DNA of 40,161 bases. Origin: an uncultured Collinsella sp. (GTDB lineage: Bacteria; Actinomycetota; Coriobacteriia; Coriobacteriales; Coriobacteriaceae). A program made the position numbers and the translations under genes. Each line of letters begins with the position of its first letter. The first letter of the stretch is position 1. The stretch lies in assembly GCA_959602875.1 (NCBI GenBank), contig CAUGVQ010000007.1, positions 1-40,161 of the forward strand, read 5' to 3'. Under the pieces are notes generated by a model. It searched no databases and was not told where the DNA came from. It saw only the letters and a list, made by a program, of their open reading frames with translations. This document shows, piece after piece, positions 1-7,408 of the stretch.

Positions 1-2
1 AG

Positions 3-563
3 AAGAACGTGCTCTTCTCGGGCACCATCAAGGAGAACCTGCGCTGGGGCAACCCGGACGCCACCTACGACGAGCTCGTGGAGGTCTGCAAGCTCGCTCA
101 GGCGGACGAGTTCATCCAGGGCTTCCCGCAGAAGTACGACACCTACATCGAGCAGGGCGGCACCAACGTCTCCGGTGGTCAGAAGCAGCGTCTGTGCATT
201 GCGCGCGCTCTGCTGAAGCGCCCGAAGGTCCTCATTCTCGACGACTCCACGAGCGCCGTCGACACCAAGACCGATGCGCTTATTCGCGAGGGCCTGGTGA
301 GCTACCTGCCCGACACGACCAAGATCATCATCGCGCAGCGTACGAGCTCCGTTGAGCACGCCGACCGCATCCTCGTGCTCGATAATGGCCGCATCGCCGG
401 CCTCGGCAGCCACGCCGAGCTCATGGAGAGCTGCGAGATCTATCGCGAGACCTACATCTCGCAGAACCGTACCGGTGAGGAGGATGCGGAGGCAGACGCC
501 GCCGCAGAGCCCGCGCCGCACGTTGAGCCCGCCCTGGAAGGAGGTGTCGCCGATGAGCAGTAA
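3..563 (+). CDS. ABC exporter half, degenerate ATP site (5' partial)
   Basis: This is the C-terminal part of an ABC transporter ATPase domain; the gene begins upstream of the window. The frame is open from base 3 and gives KNVLFSGTIKENLRWG after the Q-loop, then the VSGGQKQR signature and Walker B VLILDD. Where the catalytic glutamate is expected there is Asp (LDDSTSAVD instead of LDEATSALD), and the switch histidine is Gln (IIIAQR). This pairing is known from the degenerate subunit of heterodimeric exporters such as TM287/TM288, so it is not decay. The intact signature should complete the active ATP site of its partner, the next gene, whose ATG lies inside this gene (11-bp overlap). A short acidic Ala/Glu-rich tail ends the protein. 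The substrate cannot be told from the sequence. Confidence 0.9.
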   Translation, partial: KNVLFSGTIKENLRWGNPDATYDELVEVCKLAQADEFIQGFPQKYDTYIEQGGTNVSGGQKQRLCIARALLKRPKVLILDDSTSAVDTKTDALIREGLVSYLPDTTKIIIAQRTSSVEHADRILVLDNGRIAGLGSHAELMESCEIYRETYISQNRTGEEDAEADAAAEPAPHVEPALEGGVADEQ

Positions 564-2613
564 GACCGAGTTCACCGAGAAGGACTTTGAGGCCGAGGTC
601 GAGCGCGTGAGCGCCGCCTCCGGCAACGACAACTCCTACCCGGCGCCCCAGAAGCGCGACCCGCGCTACGTGGATGAGAACGACACGCGTCAAAACGTCG
701 CCGGTCGCCGTGCCATGCCCCAGAAAAAGGGCATGGGCGTCCAGCTCAAGACGCTCGTCCGCGTCATCAAGACCCTGTTCTCCTTCTATCCCAAGATGCT
801 GCCGCTCGTGCTGGTGTTCATCATCATCTCCGGCATTTTGGGCACGCTGCCCGCAACGTTTATGCAGCGCGCGCTCGAGATCGTGACCGCTGTGTGGCAG
901 ACGGGCGATTGGGCGAGCGTGTCTGGGCAGATCACCACGCTCACGCTCACGCTTATCGGCATGTATGCCGTCATTCTCGTGCTGAACTTCAGCTACACCC
1001 GCATGATGGCCATCATCACGCAGGGCTCGCTCGAGAAATTCCGCGAGAAGCTCTTCGACCACATGCAGGACCTGCCGATTAGCTACTTCGACACGCACCA
1101 GCGTGGCGACATCATGAGCCACTACACCAACGACATCGACACGCTGCGTCAGATGATTGGCCAGTCGCTGCCCAACATCACGCTTACCATCGTCACCATC
1201 TGCTCGGTAACCTGCGTCATGCTCTACTACAGCGTGTGGATGTTCTTGGTGGTTATCGCCGGCGTGCTCTTTATGGCCTACATGACCAAGACGCTCGGCG
1301 GCCGCTCCGCCAAGAACTTTGTTGCGCAGCAGAAGGAGATCGGCGTTGTCGAGGGCCACGTCGAGGAGATCATGAACGGCCAGCGCGTGGTGAAGGTCTT
1401 CTGCCACGAGGACGCCGCTCAGGAGGACTTCGACGTGCGCAACGAGGCTCTCTTCCGCGCGTCGCGCGCCGCGAACCTCTACTCCAACACGCTCGGCCCC
1501 ATCCTCATGAACCTCGGCAACCTGCTCTACGTAGTCGTGGCCCTTATGGGTGGCGTTTTTATCGCCTACCAGGTGCCCAACCTCTCGTTCTCGGGCATGC
1601 CGCTCACCATTGCGGTGGCGGTGCCGTTCCTGAACATGACCAAGCAGTTCGCCGGCCAGATCGGTCAGATCTCGCAGCAGATCAACGCTGTGGTCATGGG
1701 CCTCGCCGGCGCCGAGCGCCTCTTTGAACTGCTCGACGAGGAGCCCGAGCAGGACGAGGGCTATGTGACGCTCGTCAACACCAAGATGGAGAATGGCAAG
1801 ATCGTCGAGACCGACAAGCGCACCGGCCGCTGGGCCTGGAAGTGGCCGCATCACACCGGTGAGACCGAGCTTGTGCCGCTCGAGGGCGACGTGCGCCTCT
1901 TTGACGTGGACTTTGGCTACAAGCCGGGTCACACGGTGCTGCATGACATCTCCGTCTGGGCAAAGCCTGGCCAGAAGATCGCGTTCGTGGGTGCTACCGG
2001 CGCTGGTAAGACCACCATCACGAACCTGATCAACCGCTTCTACGACATCCAGGACGGCAAGATTCGCTACGACGGCATTAACGTCACCAAGATCAAGAAG
2101 GACGACCTGCGCCGTTCGCTCGGCATGGTCCTGCAGGACGTGAACCTGTTCACGGGCACCGTTATGGATAACATCCGTTACGGTCGCCTCGACGCAAGCG
2201 ATGAGGAGTGCATCGCCGCCGCCAAGCTCGCCGGCGCGCACGGCTTCATCGAGCGCCTGCCGCAGGGCTACCAGACGATGCTCACCGACAACGGCTCGAA
2301 CCTGTCGCAGGGCCAGCGCCAGCTGCTCTCGATCAGCCGCGCCGCCGTTGCCGACCCGCCCGTCATGATTCTGGACGAGGCGACCTCCTCAATCGACACG
2401 CGCACCGAGGCTATCGTGCAGCGCGGCATGGACGCCCTCATGAACGGGCGCACCACGTTCGTGATCGCGCACCGTCTGTCGACCGTCCGCAACTCCGACG
2501 CCATCATCGTGCTCGACCACGGTCGCATCATTGAGCGCGGTAGCCACGACGAGCTCATCGCCAAGCGCGGTACGTACTACCAGCTCTACACCGGAGCCTT
2601 CGAGCTCGAGTAG
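553..2613 (+). CDS. ABC exporter half, catalytic (TMD-NBD fusion)
   Basis: A 686-residue exporter with a membrane domain fused to an ATPase domain, the likely partner of the preceding gene. The ATG at 553 follows AAGGAGG (538-544). A polar extension of about 60 residues precedes the membrane helices (about 75-390). An unusual insert of roughly 45 residues (about 403-446, Trp/Lys-rich) separates the membrane and ATPase domains. Walker A is GATGAGKTT near residue 479. The signature is the variant LSQGQ near 583. Walker B is MILDEATSS near 605 with the catalytic Glu, and the H-loop IAHRLST is intact. The deviant signature here and the deviant Walker B/H-loop in the partner give one active and one degenerate ATP site. 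Lipid, peptide or drug export is possible; the substrate is unknown. Confidence 0.93.
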   Translation: MSSKTEFTEKDFEAEVERVSAASGNDNSYPAPQKRDPRYVDENDTRQNVAGRRAMPQKKGMGVQLKTLVRVIKTLFSFYPKMLPLVLVFIIISGILGTLPATFMQRALEIVTAVWQTGDWASVSGQITTLTLTLIGMYAVILVLNFSYTRMMAIITQGSLEKFREKLFDHMQDLPISYFDTHQRGDIMSHYTNDIDTLRQMIGQSLPNITLTIVTICSVTCVMLYYSVWMFLVVIAGVLFMAYMTKTLGGRSAKNFVAQQKEIGVVEGHVEEIMNGQRVVKVFCHEDAAQEDFDVRNEALFRASRAANLYSNTLGPILMNLGNLLYVVVALMGGVFIAYQVPNLSFSGMPLTIAVAVPFLNMTKQFAGQIGQISQQINAVVMGLAGAERLFELLDEEPEQDEGYVTLVNTKMENGKIVETDKRTGRWAWKWPHHTGETELVPLEGDVRLFDVDFGYKPGHTVLHDISVWAKPGQKIAFVGATGAGKTTITNLINRFYDIQDGKIRYDGINVTKIKKDDLRRSLGMVLQDVNLFTGTVMDNIRYGRLDASDEECIAAAKLAGAHGFIERLPQGYQTMLTDNGSNLSQGQRQLLSISRAAVADPPVMILDEATSSIDTRTEAIVQRGMDALMNGRTTFVIAHRLSTVRNSDAIIVLDHGRIIERGSHDELIAKRGTYYQLYTGAFELE

Positions 2614-2721
2614 CCACGCGAACTGAGGCGCCCGACCTTGCCCCTCAAGCCTTCGGGCGCCGCCCTAAGGCGTGCGCCCTCGGCTTTCACGGCAATCTCG
2701 GGCGTCTCAGCCGCGCGAACC

Positions 2722-2745
2722 AGCGGACCGGCGGACCAGCGGACC
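2722..2745. repeat. 8-bp tandem repeat, 3 units
   Basis: Three consecutive units AGCGGACC, GGCGGACC and AGCGGACC lie in the gap after the exporter; a fourth degenerate unit (GACGAACT) follows. No function is evident. It may simply be slippage in GC-rich spacer. Confidence 0.6.
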
Positions 2746-2768
2746 GACGAACTGTCCGTCATAGCCAG

Positions 2769-2804
2769 CCCCGTCGCAGGTGCCAGTGCCTGCGGCGGGG
2801 TTTT
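2769..2804 (+). terminator. Intrinsic terminator after the ABC exporter
   Basis: A 12-bp stem (2769-2780 with 2789-2800; one G-U pair) with an 8-nt loop, followed by TTTT and a T/G-rich tail. It lies 156 bp past the exporter stop and is the first strong terminator after it. Confidence 0.8.
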
Positions 2805-2859
2805 GTGTTGTCAGGCCCTGGAAGCTCGAGAGGGCCCGAATCGTTCTGCTGCGTTAGCC

Positions 2860-3003
2860 CAAGTCGCTTATGAGCGTAAAAAACGCAGAGCTCTCGGGAT
2901 ACTTTACCTAGCTAAAGCAACTATCTAGGGAAACGCAGACGCTTTCCCTGAAAACAGGAGAAGCGATAACCAGTGCGCCGTTTTTACGCTCATAAGCGAC
3001 TTG
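2860..3003. repeat. 144-bp inverted-repeat element
   Basis: Perfect 23-bp inverted arms at 2860-2882 and 2981-3003 (core ACGCTCATAAGCGACTTG plus five T) flank 98 bp of visibly lower GC. Inside are two smaller dyads: CTTTA...TAAAG within about 2901-2916 and AGGGAAA...TTTCCCT within about 2937-2950. No reading frame is present. It could be a MITE-like or other small palindromic element, or a structured RNA; no second copy was seen in this window. The arms are far longer than chance predicts. Confidence 0.75.
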
Positions 3004-3179
3004 AGCCCCGGGCAGCATGGTGCGGGGCGGCTAGCGCGCGGCAACCGTCTGCGGATGAGCCGCCGCGAGCGCCCGCCGCAACGGATAAGATAGGTTCAGA
3101 AGACCGGCGCGGGCCGGTTTACTATCGGTATGGTCGGGTTTGACGGGAAGACCCGTCGCCATCTGCGAAAGGGGCATTG

Positions 3180-4067
3180 ATGTCTAGCGTCGTCACTATC
3201 CAGAAGGGCGGGCTCACCGCCAAGATTGACTCCATGGGCGCCGAGCTCCAGAGCCTCGCACTCGACGGGCGCGAGTATCTCTGGCAGGCGGATCCGGCGT
3301 TTTGGGGCAAACATGCACCGGTGCTGTTCCCCATTGTGGGCTCTATCCGCAACGACGTTGCCGAGTCTGCCGAGGGCCCGTGCCATATGGGCCGTCACGG
3401 TGTGGCGCGCATCAACGAGCACGAGGTGGTTTCGACCTCCGACGACGGCTCGAGCGTGACCTTCGAGCTCGTGAGCAACGACGAGACACGCGCGCAGTAC
3501 CCCTACGACTTCAAGCTCAACATGACGTACGCCATCACGGGCGACGCCACGCTCACGCAGACCTTCCGCGTGGAGAACACGGGCAACGTTGACCTGCCGT
3601 TCTCGGTGGGCGGGCACCCGGCGTTCAACATCCCGGTCGAGGGCACCGACGAGGTATACGAGGACTACGAATTCCGTTTTGCCGAGGCCTGGACGGCCGA
3701 CTGCCCCAAGCTCGTTGAGGGCGGCCTTGCCACGTACGAGGACACGTTCCGCACGGTTGACGGCTCCGACACGCTGCCGCTTTCGCGCGACCTCTTCCGT
3801 TACGACACGATGATCTTGGACCACGTGCCCGGCAACACCCTCTCCCTCGTGGGTACCAAGTCGGGCCACGGCATCCGCGTTGACTTCCCCGGGTTCGACT
3901 TTGTGGGCGTGTGGGCGGCCCCGGGCGCGCCGTTTGTGGCGCTCGAGCCCTGGACGGGCACGACCACGCTCGATACCGAGGACGACGTGCTCGAGCACAA
4001 GCACGACATCACCATTCTCGAGCCCGGCGGGGTCTTCGAGCGTTCTTTCGACATCACGCTGCTGTAG
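3180..4067 (+). CDS. LacX-like aldose 1-epimerase family protein
   Basis: A 295-residue galactose-mutarotase-fold protein of the LacX/aldose 1-epimerase group, expected to interconvert the alpha and beta anomers of a free or phosphorylated sugar in the cytoplasm. Family marks are EYLWQADPAFWGKHAPVLFP near the N-terminus, MGRHGVAR (conserved His), GGHPAF (second conserved His) and a C-terminal EPWTG segment. The length is typical. The ATG at 3180 follows AAAGGGG (3168-3174); a TTG three bases upstream is possible but less well spaced. It appears monocistronic, with a terminator at 4111-4141. No sugar pathway genes adjoin it, so the substrate is open. Confidence 0.88.
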   Translation: MSSVVTIQKGGLTAKIDSMGAELQSLALDGREYLWQADPAFWGKHAPVLFPIVGSIRNDVAESAEGPCHMGRHGVARINEHEVVSTSDDGSSVTFELVSNDETRAQYPYDFKLNMTYAITGDATLTQTFRVENTGNVDLPFSVGGHPAFNIPVEGTDEVYEDYEFRFAEAWTADCPKLVEGGLATYEDTFRTVDGSDTLPLSRDLFRYDTMILDHVPGNTLSLVGTKSGHGIRVDFPGFDFVGVWAAPGAPFVALEPWTGTTTLDTEDDVLEHKHDITILEPGGVFERSFDITLL

Positions 4068-4110
4068 GGCAGCTCTGCCGCGCGGGCGGCGCAAAAGGGT
4101 GATTTGAGCG

Positions 4111-4141
4111 AGGCGGTGCGCTTGCGGGCGCGCCGCCTTTG
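4111..4141 (+). terminator. Terminator after the mutarotase gene
   Basis: Ten-bp stem (4111-4120 with 4129-4138, one G-U pair), 8-nt loop, short T-run. It sits 44 bp after the mutarotase stop and before the prfA promoter. Confidence 0.65.
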
Positions 4142-4193
4142 TCATGCCGGCGAGCCCGCTGATGGCGATTCTGCAGGATAGGGGCACCGCCGC

Positions 4194-4222
4194 TTGCCCT
4201 TTTTGCTGGTCTGGGTATGATT
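4194..4222 (+). promoter_or_regulatory. Candidate sigma-A-type promoter for prfA
   Basis: TTGCCC (4194-4199), a 17-bp spacer and TATGAT (4217-4222) lie about 135 bp upstream of the prfA ATG and downstream of the previous terminator. The match was found by eye; no transcript evidence exists. Confidence 0.5.
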
Positions 4223-4356
4223 AGGTGCCGGAAGAAAGGATGCGCATGTATATCAGGTTCGATATGCTCTAGCTGGGCCGTCGCTTTGCCGCCATAGCGC
4301 GGCGCCTCACGTTGTACCCTCCGCGCCCCAGGGCGCTCACCTGCAAAGGAACCATC

Positions 4357-5424
4357 ATGCGCGACAAGCTGGAAAAACTCATCGCTGCCTACGAGGAGCT
4401 CGAGAAGAAGCTCTCCGACCCCTCGATCGCCTCCGACATAAAGGAATTCACGCGCCTCAACAAGGAGTACGCGCATCAGACGCCGCTGGTGGCGGCCGCG
4501 CGCGAGTACCTGAGCGCCCTCGACGACATTGAGGCCGCCAAGGAGATGCTGCGCGACACCTCCGACGCCGACGAGAAGGCGATGCTTCAGGAGGACATCT
4601 CCGAGAACGAGGCAAAGCTTCCTCAGCTCGAAGAGGACATCAAGTTCATGCTCATCCCGGGCGACCCCAACGACGAGAAGAACACCATCGTCGAGATCCG
4701 TTCTGCTGCGGGCGGCGACGAGGCGGCCATCTTTGCCGGCGACCTCTTCAAGATGTACCAGCACTTCTGCGAGGCGCAGGGCTGGAAGCTCGAGGTGCTC
4801 GACTCGAGCCCGTCCGAGGCCGGCGGTTTCAAGTCCATTGAGTTCAAGGTCAACGGCGATAAGGTCTATTCGGTCATGAAGTACGAGAGCGGCGTGCACC
4901 GCGTGCAGCGCGTTCCCAAGACCGAGAGCCAGGGCCGCATCCAGACCTCGACCGCCACGGTAGCGGTGCTTCCCGAGGCGGACGAGATCGACATCAAGAT
5001 CGACCAGTCCGACCTGCGCATCGACACCTACTGCGCGTCGGGCCCCGGCGGCCAGTGTGTTAACACCACCTACTCGGCGGTGCGCATCACCCACCTGCCC
5101 ACCAACACCGTGGTGCAGTCCCAGGAGCAGCGCTCCCAAATCCAGAACCGCGAGGTCTGCATGCAGATGCTGCGCGCTCGCCTCTACGAGATGGAGCTCG
5201 AGAAGCAGCAGGCCGAGCTTGGCGCCGAGCGCCAAAGCCAGATCGGCCATGGAAACCGTTCCGAGAAGATTCGCACCTACAACCAGCCGCAGGACCGCGT
5301 GACCGACCATCGCATCGGTTTCAACTCCACCTACAACGGCGTACTTTTGGGCGACCAGCTGGGCACCGTCATTGACGCGCTTGCCGCGGCCGATCGTGCC
5401 GAGAAGCTGGCCGAGGCGGTCTAA
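4357..5424 (+). CDS. prfA: Peptide chain release factor 1
   Basis: RF1, 355 residues, recognises UAA and UAG stop codons and triggers peptide release on the ribosome. The catalytic GGQ is at residues 231-233 in GPGGQCVNTTYSAVR; the glutamine is the target of the methyltransferase encoded next door. The codon-recognition PxT motif reads PKT (187-189, within VPKTESQGRIQTS) rather than the common PAT. The N-terminal helical domain is complete. The ATG at 4357 has AAAGGA six bases upstream; an in-frame ATG at 4312 lacks a binding site. A terminator follows at 5452-5476, so prmC is probably transcribed separately. Confidence 0.97.
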   Translation: MRDKLEKLIAAYEELEKKLSDPSIASDIKEFTRLNKEYAHQTPLVAAAREYLSALDDIEAAKEMLRDTSDADEKAMLQEDISENEAKLPQLEEDIKFMLIPGDPNDEKNTIVEIRSAAGGDEAAIFAGDLFKMYQHFCEAQGWKLEVLDSSPSEAGGFKSIEFKVNGDKVYSVMKYESGVHRVQRVPKTESQGRIQTSTATVAVLPEADEIDIKIDQSDLRIDTYCASGPGGQCVNTTYSAVRITHLPTNTVVQSQEQRSQIQNREVCMQMLRARLYEMELEKQQAELGAERQSQIGHGNRSEKIRTYNQPQDRVTDHRIGFNSTYNGVLLGDQLGTVIDALAAADRAEKLAEAV

Positions 5425-5451
5425 GGCACACCATCAAACCAACTGCGTGCG

Positions 5452-5476
5452 ACGGGCACCCACGGGTGCCCGTTTC
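5452..5476 (+). terminator. Terminator after prfA
   Basis: ACGGGCAC (5452-5459) pairs with GTGCCCGT (5466-5473); 6-nt loop, then TTTCTG. It lies 28 bp after the prfA stop. Confidence 0.7.
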
Positions 5477-5499
5477 TGTGCCGGTTTTATGGAACCTAA

Positions 5500-5519
5500 A
5501 AACGCCTTTTGTCGCGCGC
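5500..5519. repeat. 20-bp repeat, copy upstream of prmC
   Basis: The 20 bases starting AAACGCCTTTT match 6980-6999 at 18 positions in the same orientation. The two copies flank prmC, one in each spacer. See the paired entry and the finding on the prmC scar. Confidence 0.5.
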
Positions 5520-5714
5520 ATCGCCGCAGGCGCGCAAAAACACCCGCGCTGAGCTGGGCGGTTAGAATTCGTACAATCTCAGTTGGCGAATGGTTTGTCC
5601 GGTGCGAGAGGCGTGCTGATTTCTGTTTGACCGGCGCGCTACCGTGAGAAGCGCGGCGGTCCTGCGGGAGCGCCTGCAGTAGAATCTCCACCGAGCCGAC
5701 GATGAGGGGAAGCC

Positions 5715-6896
5715 ATGGGCACGACAGAACAAATGGTTGGGCAGAACGCGGGGCAGGTCACAGCGCCGGAACCGCCGCAAAAAGAGGTCTGGACCATCGA
5801 GCGTTGCCTCAGGTGGTCCACGGGCTATCTTGAGCGCCATGGCGAGGAGCGTCCGCGTCTGGCGGCTGAGTGGTTGATCTGCGCCGCGGCGCATCGTAAG
5901 CGCATCGACCTCTATCTCAATTTTGATCAGCCCCTGTCTGAGGCTGAGCTTGCCGCAGTCCGTAATGGTTTGAAGCGCCGTGCGGCGGGGGAGCCGCTGC
6001 AGTACATCACGGGCGAGACCTCATTTCGCCAGCTCGACATCCTTTGCGAGCCCGGTGTACTCATTCCGCGTCCCGAGACGGAGCTGCTGGTTGATTTTGT
6101 GCTCGAGCACCTCGACCACACGGTTTTTGCCGGAGGGCCGTCCGCCGCGCGTCGCGAGCGTGTTGAGCTTCCCTGGAACGCCGAGGTTGCCCAAGCACGT
6201 GAACAGGAGCTCGCCGCTCTTGCCGCAAAGGCGCAAAGCGATGACGAGGTGACGGAGGCAGATGAGGGCTCTGCGGACAGCGTGGCGACGCCGGGCGAGG
6301 TGGCCTCTGCTGATGCCGCAGTTGCGGAGGGCGATTTCGGGGCGTCGGATCCTGAGCCCGTAGCACCGCCGGTTGCGCATGTGCTCGAGGTGGGGTGCGG
6401 CACCGGTTGTATCTCGCTCTCGCTTGCTGCCGAGAGGCCGGGCGCAGTTCGCTGCGTTGCCACCGATATCGAGCCGCGCGCCGTCTCGCTCGCGCGCCGC
6501 AACCGTGAGCGCGCCGGCATTGAGGATGGCGCCGTTGATATCCGTGAGGGCGATTTGGTTTCGCCCGTTCACGCTGAGGAGTACGGCACCTTCGACGTGC
6601 TCGTTTCGAACCCGCCCTATGTACCGACCAGGGTGATAGATACGCTACCGCGGGAGGTGGCCGCCTTTGAGCCGCACCTTGCGCTTGATGGTGGAGCGGA
6701 CGGGATCGACATCTTTCGGCGCCTGCTCGACGTTGCGTCGGCACTGCTCAAGCCGGGAGCGCTGTTTGCCGTCGAGCTATTCGAGACCGCCGCAGAGCCC
6801 GCTGCGGAGCTCTGCCGCGCCGTCGGATTCACCGACGTACGAGTTGCCTCTGATATGACGGGAAGACCCCGCTTTGTGCTCGCCCATCGCGCCTAG
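5715..6896 (+). CDS. prmC: Release factor glutamine methyltransferase
   Basis: PrmC (HemK) methylates the GGQ glutamine of release factors; here it follows prfA, as in many genomes. It has an N-terminal helical domain, then PRPETELL near 117-124, then an S-adenosylmethionine-binding core starting LEVGCGTGCISLSLA near 225 and the catalytic NPPY near 299-302. At 393 residues it is about 100 longer than usual. The excess is an acidic, Ala/Glu/Ser-rich stretch at roughly 145-220 between the two domains that looks like a flexible linker. The ATG at 5715 follows GAGGGGA. TAGAAT at 5680-5685 could be a -10 element, but no good -35 was seen. The last 12 codons are echoed by a remnant at 7133-7169. 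Confidence 0.95.
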   Translation: MGTTEQMVGQNAGQVTAPEPPQKEVWTIERCLRWSTGYLERHGEERPRLAAEWLICAAAHRKRIDLYLNFDQPLSEAELAAVRNGLKRRAAGEPLQYITGETSFRQLDILCEPGVLIPRPETELLVDFVLEHLDHTVFAGGPSAARRERVELPWNAEVAQAREQELAALAAKAQSDDEVTEADEGSADSVATPGEVASADAAVAEGDFGASDPEPVAPPVAHVLEVGCGTGCISLSLAAERPGAVRCVATDIEPRAVSLARRNRERAGIEDGAVDIREGDLVSPVHAEEYGTFDVLVSNPPYVPTRVIDTLPREVAAFEPHLALDGGADGIDIFRRLLDVASALLKPGALFAVELFETAAEPAAELCRAVGFTDVRVASDMTGRPRFVLAHRA

Positions 6897-6979
6897 GGCA
6901 AGGCGACCTCAACGTAACGCTTTTTTGTGGGCCTAGGGCGGCTCCGCTTGCAGCTACCCGAAGGATAGAGCCTTTCAGT

Positions 6980-6999
6980 AAACGCCTTTTATCGGGCGC
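6980..6999. repeat. 20-bp repeat, copy downstream of prmC
   Basis: Matches 5500-5519 at 18 of 20 positions, including an identical AAACGCCTTTT. The sequence after it (7000-7080) would then correspond to the region upstream of a prmC start, which fits a second, largely deleted prmC here. Confidence 0.5.
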
Positions 7000-7132
7000 G
7001 CTATTGCTGCGCACATTGGGCCTTAGCAATGCTAAGATGCGCAAAATACTGGCGCAACGGGAGGAAGCGCGGAGGAAGCAATCGTGCGCCCCACATGTTG
7101 GGCTGGCAGCGACAGGATAGAAGCCAAGCGCC

Positions 7133-7169
7133 GGGAAGACCTCGCTTTGTGTTTGCGCACCGTGCCTAG
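7133..7169 (+). pseudogene. Remnant of a second prmC 3' end
   Basis: The 37 bases ending in TAG at 7167-7169 match the true prmC 3' end (6860-6896) at 31 positions. In the frame of that stop the remnant reads PGRPRFVFAHRA, against GRPRFVLAHRA in PrmC. Five of the six differences fall in third codon positions, and only one residue changes (Leu to Phe). A copy free to drift would not spare amino acids this way, so the tail probably diverged while still coding and was later cut off. The rest of the gene is gone; only about 85 bp of uncertain sequence lie between a GAGGAAG-like ribosome binding site near 7070 and this tail. Confidence 0.7.
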
Positions 7170-7350
7170 CCAGATTCTCGACAGCTTAAGCCCTGACCGT
7201 TCGCCGACCGTGAGCGGCCAGGCGACACATTTCCTACGCATCTTCTCCTTTTGCCGAGCCACGCGCCCCGTTGGCGTGCGTTATTGACAATGTGTCCCTA
7301 CATGACCGCTTCCCGTGCGACAATACTGCGCAAAACGTCAGCAGAAATAT

Positions 7351-7387
7351 CGGGCGACGCGGAATGGCCGTCGCCCGTGCGATTTTT
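7351..7387 (+). terminator. Terminator-like hairpin just before sua5
   Basis: CGGGCGACG (7351-7359) pairs perfectly with CGTCGCCCG (7369-7377), 9-nt loop; TTTTT follows at 7383-7387. It ends only 21 bp before the sua5 ATG. It may be the terminator of the lost prmC copy or a leader attenuator for sua5. Confidence 0.5.
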
Positions 7388-7408
7388 AAGGGAGCAGGCG
7401 ACGCAACG

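Larger units (their letters stand above)
2614..3179. other. 566-bp non-coding gap
   Basis: No convincing gene lies here. Reading + strand, it holds a GC-rich hairpin directly after the exporter stop (9-bp arms 2627-2635 and 2653-2661, no T-run), three 8-bp tandem units, an intrinsic terminator, a 144-bp inverted-repeat element of lower GC, and a short hairpin (ACCGGC arms, 3103-3108 and 3113-3118) before the mutarotase gene. A possible 96-codon reading frame at 2638-2928 runs through the terminator and has no ribosome binding site, so it was not called. Confidence 0.6.
6897..7408. other. 512-bp gap between prmC and sua5
   Basis: No intact gene was found. It contains a second GCCTAGGGC (6931-6939) repeating the prmC stop region, the downstream copy of a 20-bp repeat, a small palindrome (CTTAGC aat GCTAAG, 7022-7036), a remnant of a second prmC 3' end, an isolated consensus -35 box TTGACA (7284-7289) without a clear -10, and a terminator-like hairpin just before sua5. 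Confidence 0.6.

Noticed and set aside
9..560. Calling the first ABC fragment a pseudogene because its catalytic Glu and His are replaced
   Set aside because: The same replacements define the degenerate subunit of heterodimeric exporters, and the frame is intact.
421..2241. Long open frame on the minus strand opposite the ABC exporter
   Set aside because: High-GC codon bias leaves the antisense frame open; the + strand has clear ABC motifs, and the antisense product is His/Arg/Val-rich with no domains.
2638..2928. Possible 96-codon + strand gene in the gap after the ABC exporter
   Set aside because: No ribosome binding site; it runs through an intrinsic terminator and tandem repeats, and the protein resembles nothing known.
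7084..7287. Small + strand gene of 67 codons upstream of sua5
   Set aside because: The frame is different from that of the prmC-like tail; the conserved reading is the short remnant ending at 7169, and the 67-codon product has no support.
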